A DNA stretch of 41,577 nt from Clostridia bacterium. Lineage in GTDB: Bacteria; Bacillota; Clostridia; Christensenellales; Aristaeellaceae. A program made the translations under genes and the position numbers. The notes beneath the pieces were generated by a model. The model made no database searches, was not told where the DNA came from, and saw nothing but the letters and a program-made list of their open reading frames with translations. The DNA lies in assembly GCA_017501255.1 (NCBI GenBank), contig JAFVXE010000006.1:1-41577 (forward strand). Reading direction: 5' to 3'. Positions 40,977-41,577 of the stretch are shown here, in pieces; within the stretch, counting starts at the first letter, position 1, and every line of letters begins with the position of its first letter.

Positions 40977-41577
40977 TCACTCCCACGGGTCGAGAGCGAG
41001 CAGGGTTTCCTTCGGCAATTTGTCGTTATCACAGCCCAGAAGATACGCAATGGCTTTCCCGGCAAACGCGTTGGTGCGGATGGTATCCCCGTCAGCAAGC
41101 CGGATGATCTGTGCGGTTCCGCTCTCAAAATCGAATACCATCTCGCCCCATTCGCCGTCGCAGTCTGCCTGATACAGGTAGGCAGCGGCGGCGATTTTCT
41201 TTTTGCGTTTGGTCTTGTTGGTCTGCTTCAAACGAATGGCATGCAGCGCTCCGTCGGCCACCAGATGCTCCGTCAGATGTTCCACGGCTTTTCGGTAAGC
41301 ACGTTCCGCTCCGCTGGCGCTGCTGCCCTCAAACAGGATGGCAAGCTCCTCGAAAGTGGGCCGCTTCTCCCACGATCCCACCCTTCCGCAGTTCATGCAG
41401 ATGGACAGCCGCTTCTCCAGCAAAGTCTGTTCCCGGTAGTTCAGTTTGTCAAAAGCACGCTCCACCTGACTGGCCCGCATGCCGTTCCAGAGCCTCTCCG
41501 TGTAGTCCCAATGATCGTCCCGGGTCACATCCATCTGGGTGCATTCGCTGTCATCATCACGAACTGTTTTGAAAAAC
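40977..41577 (-). CDS. sigma-region-4-like HTH protein, 5' end outside the window
   Basis: The minus-strand frame is open from its stop at 40977 to the window edge; an ATG at 41534 is available but the frame continues upstream, so the true start may lie beyond. The visible 185+ residues contain FDKLNYREQTLLEKRLSICMNCGR, FEELAILFEGSSASGAERAYRKAVEHL, which resembles the helix-turn-helix of sigma region 4, then a basic stretch (KQTNKTKRKKK) and a C-terminal small domain (YLYQADCDGEWGEMVFDFE). It probably binds DNA. I recall similar proteins near clostridial mobile elements, but cannot verify this. Confidence 0.6.
   Translation of the reverse strand, partial: FFKTVRDDDSECTQMDVTRDDHWDYTERLWNGMRASQVERAFDKLNYREQTLLEKRLSICMNCGRVGSWEKRPTFEELAILFEGSSASGAERAYRKAVEHLTEHLVADGALHAIRLKQTNKTKRKKKIAAAAYLYQADCDGEWGEMVFDFESGTAQIIRLADGDTIRTNAFAGKAIAYLLGCDNDKLPKETLLALDPWE

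Noticed and set aside
40532..41128. Minus-strand frame across the intergenic stretch
   Set aside because: Composition (Arg, Pro, Cys, short hairpin-derived words) and lack of a ribosome binding site suggest non-coding sequence; it also overlaps the better supported gene that ends at 40977.

Overview
The window looks like a chromosomal segment of an anaerobic Clostridia-type Bacillota, probably gut-associated. The evidence is strong AGGAGG ribosome binding sites, Bacillota-style gene order (yloU-fakA-recG; nfeD-floA; darA-holB-ricT), a sodium-pumping biotin decarboxylase cluster, a clostridial 2[4Fe-4S] ferredoxin and several consensus -35/-10 promoters with 16-18 nt spacers. Most of the window is moderately GC-rich by eye. 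The serine-recombinase region (about 31.0-34.1 kb) and the first 0.8 kb are visibly more AT-rich. No rRNA, tRNA or CRISPR array was seen.

Layout. 1-0.8 kb: a possible 3' gene end and an isolated CHAP-domain hydrolase. 0.8-3.0 kb (minus strand): a YbaK-type deacylase and a large Gln/Pro-rich membrane protein. 3.2-12.7 kb (plus strand): housekeeping genes yloU, fakA, recG, trmL, a small membrane protein, a family-4-like uracil-DNA glycosylase without the iron-sulfur cysteines, nfeD, floA, an anchored hypothetical protein, a LytTR response regulator and a GNAT enzyme, ending in a terminator. 12.8-17.9 kb: darA-holB-ricT, then purC, a CapE/WbjB-like sugar-nucleotide dehydratase and another GNAT enzyme. 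18.0-23.2 kb: a five-gene Na+-pump decarboxylase/transcarboxylase cluster (mmdA-like, gamma, biotin carrier, beta, oadA-like). 23.2-27.0 kb (minus strand): an operon of MFS transporter, GH2 glycosidase and APH-fold kinase. It diverges from a HerA/DUF853 ATPase with an unusual Met/Gln-rich repeat tail. 29.1-30.9 kb: a large HTH-like protein and a 56-residue ferredoxin.

30.8-34.0 kb is the remnant or whole of a small serine-recombinase element: recombinase, XRE repressor with an evident operator, and two small accessory genes. The recombinase frame has no stop at the element edge and runs antisense through the ferredoxin gene.

34.2-40.6 kb is the least conventional part. It encodes an ECF sigma factor translationally coupled to a 737-residue single-pass membrane protein. 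That protein has an anti-sigma-like cytoplasmic tail, a propeller-like section and a region resembling an ABC solute-binding protein. The pair is flanked by two secreted propeller-like paralogues and a secreted protein with three PepSY-like repeats. Two of these secreted genes carry single-base frameshifts in homopolymers. I read this as a candidate envelope-sensing module whose signal is unknown. The right edge cuts through a minus-strand gene with a sigma-region-4-like helix-turn-helix, preceded by a hairpin-rich non-coding stretch.
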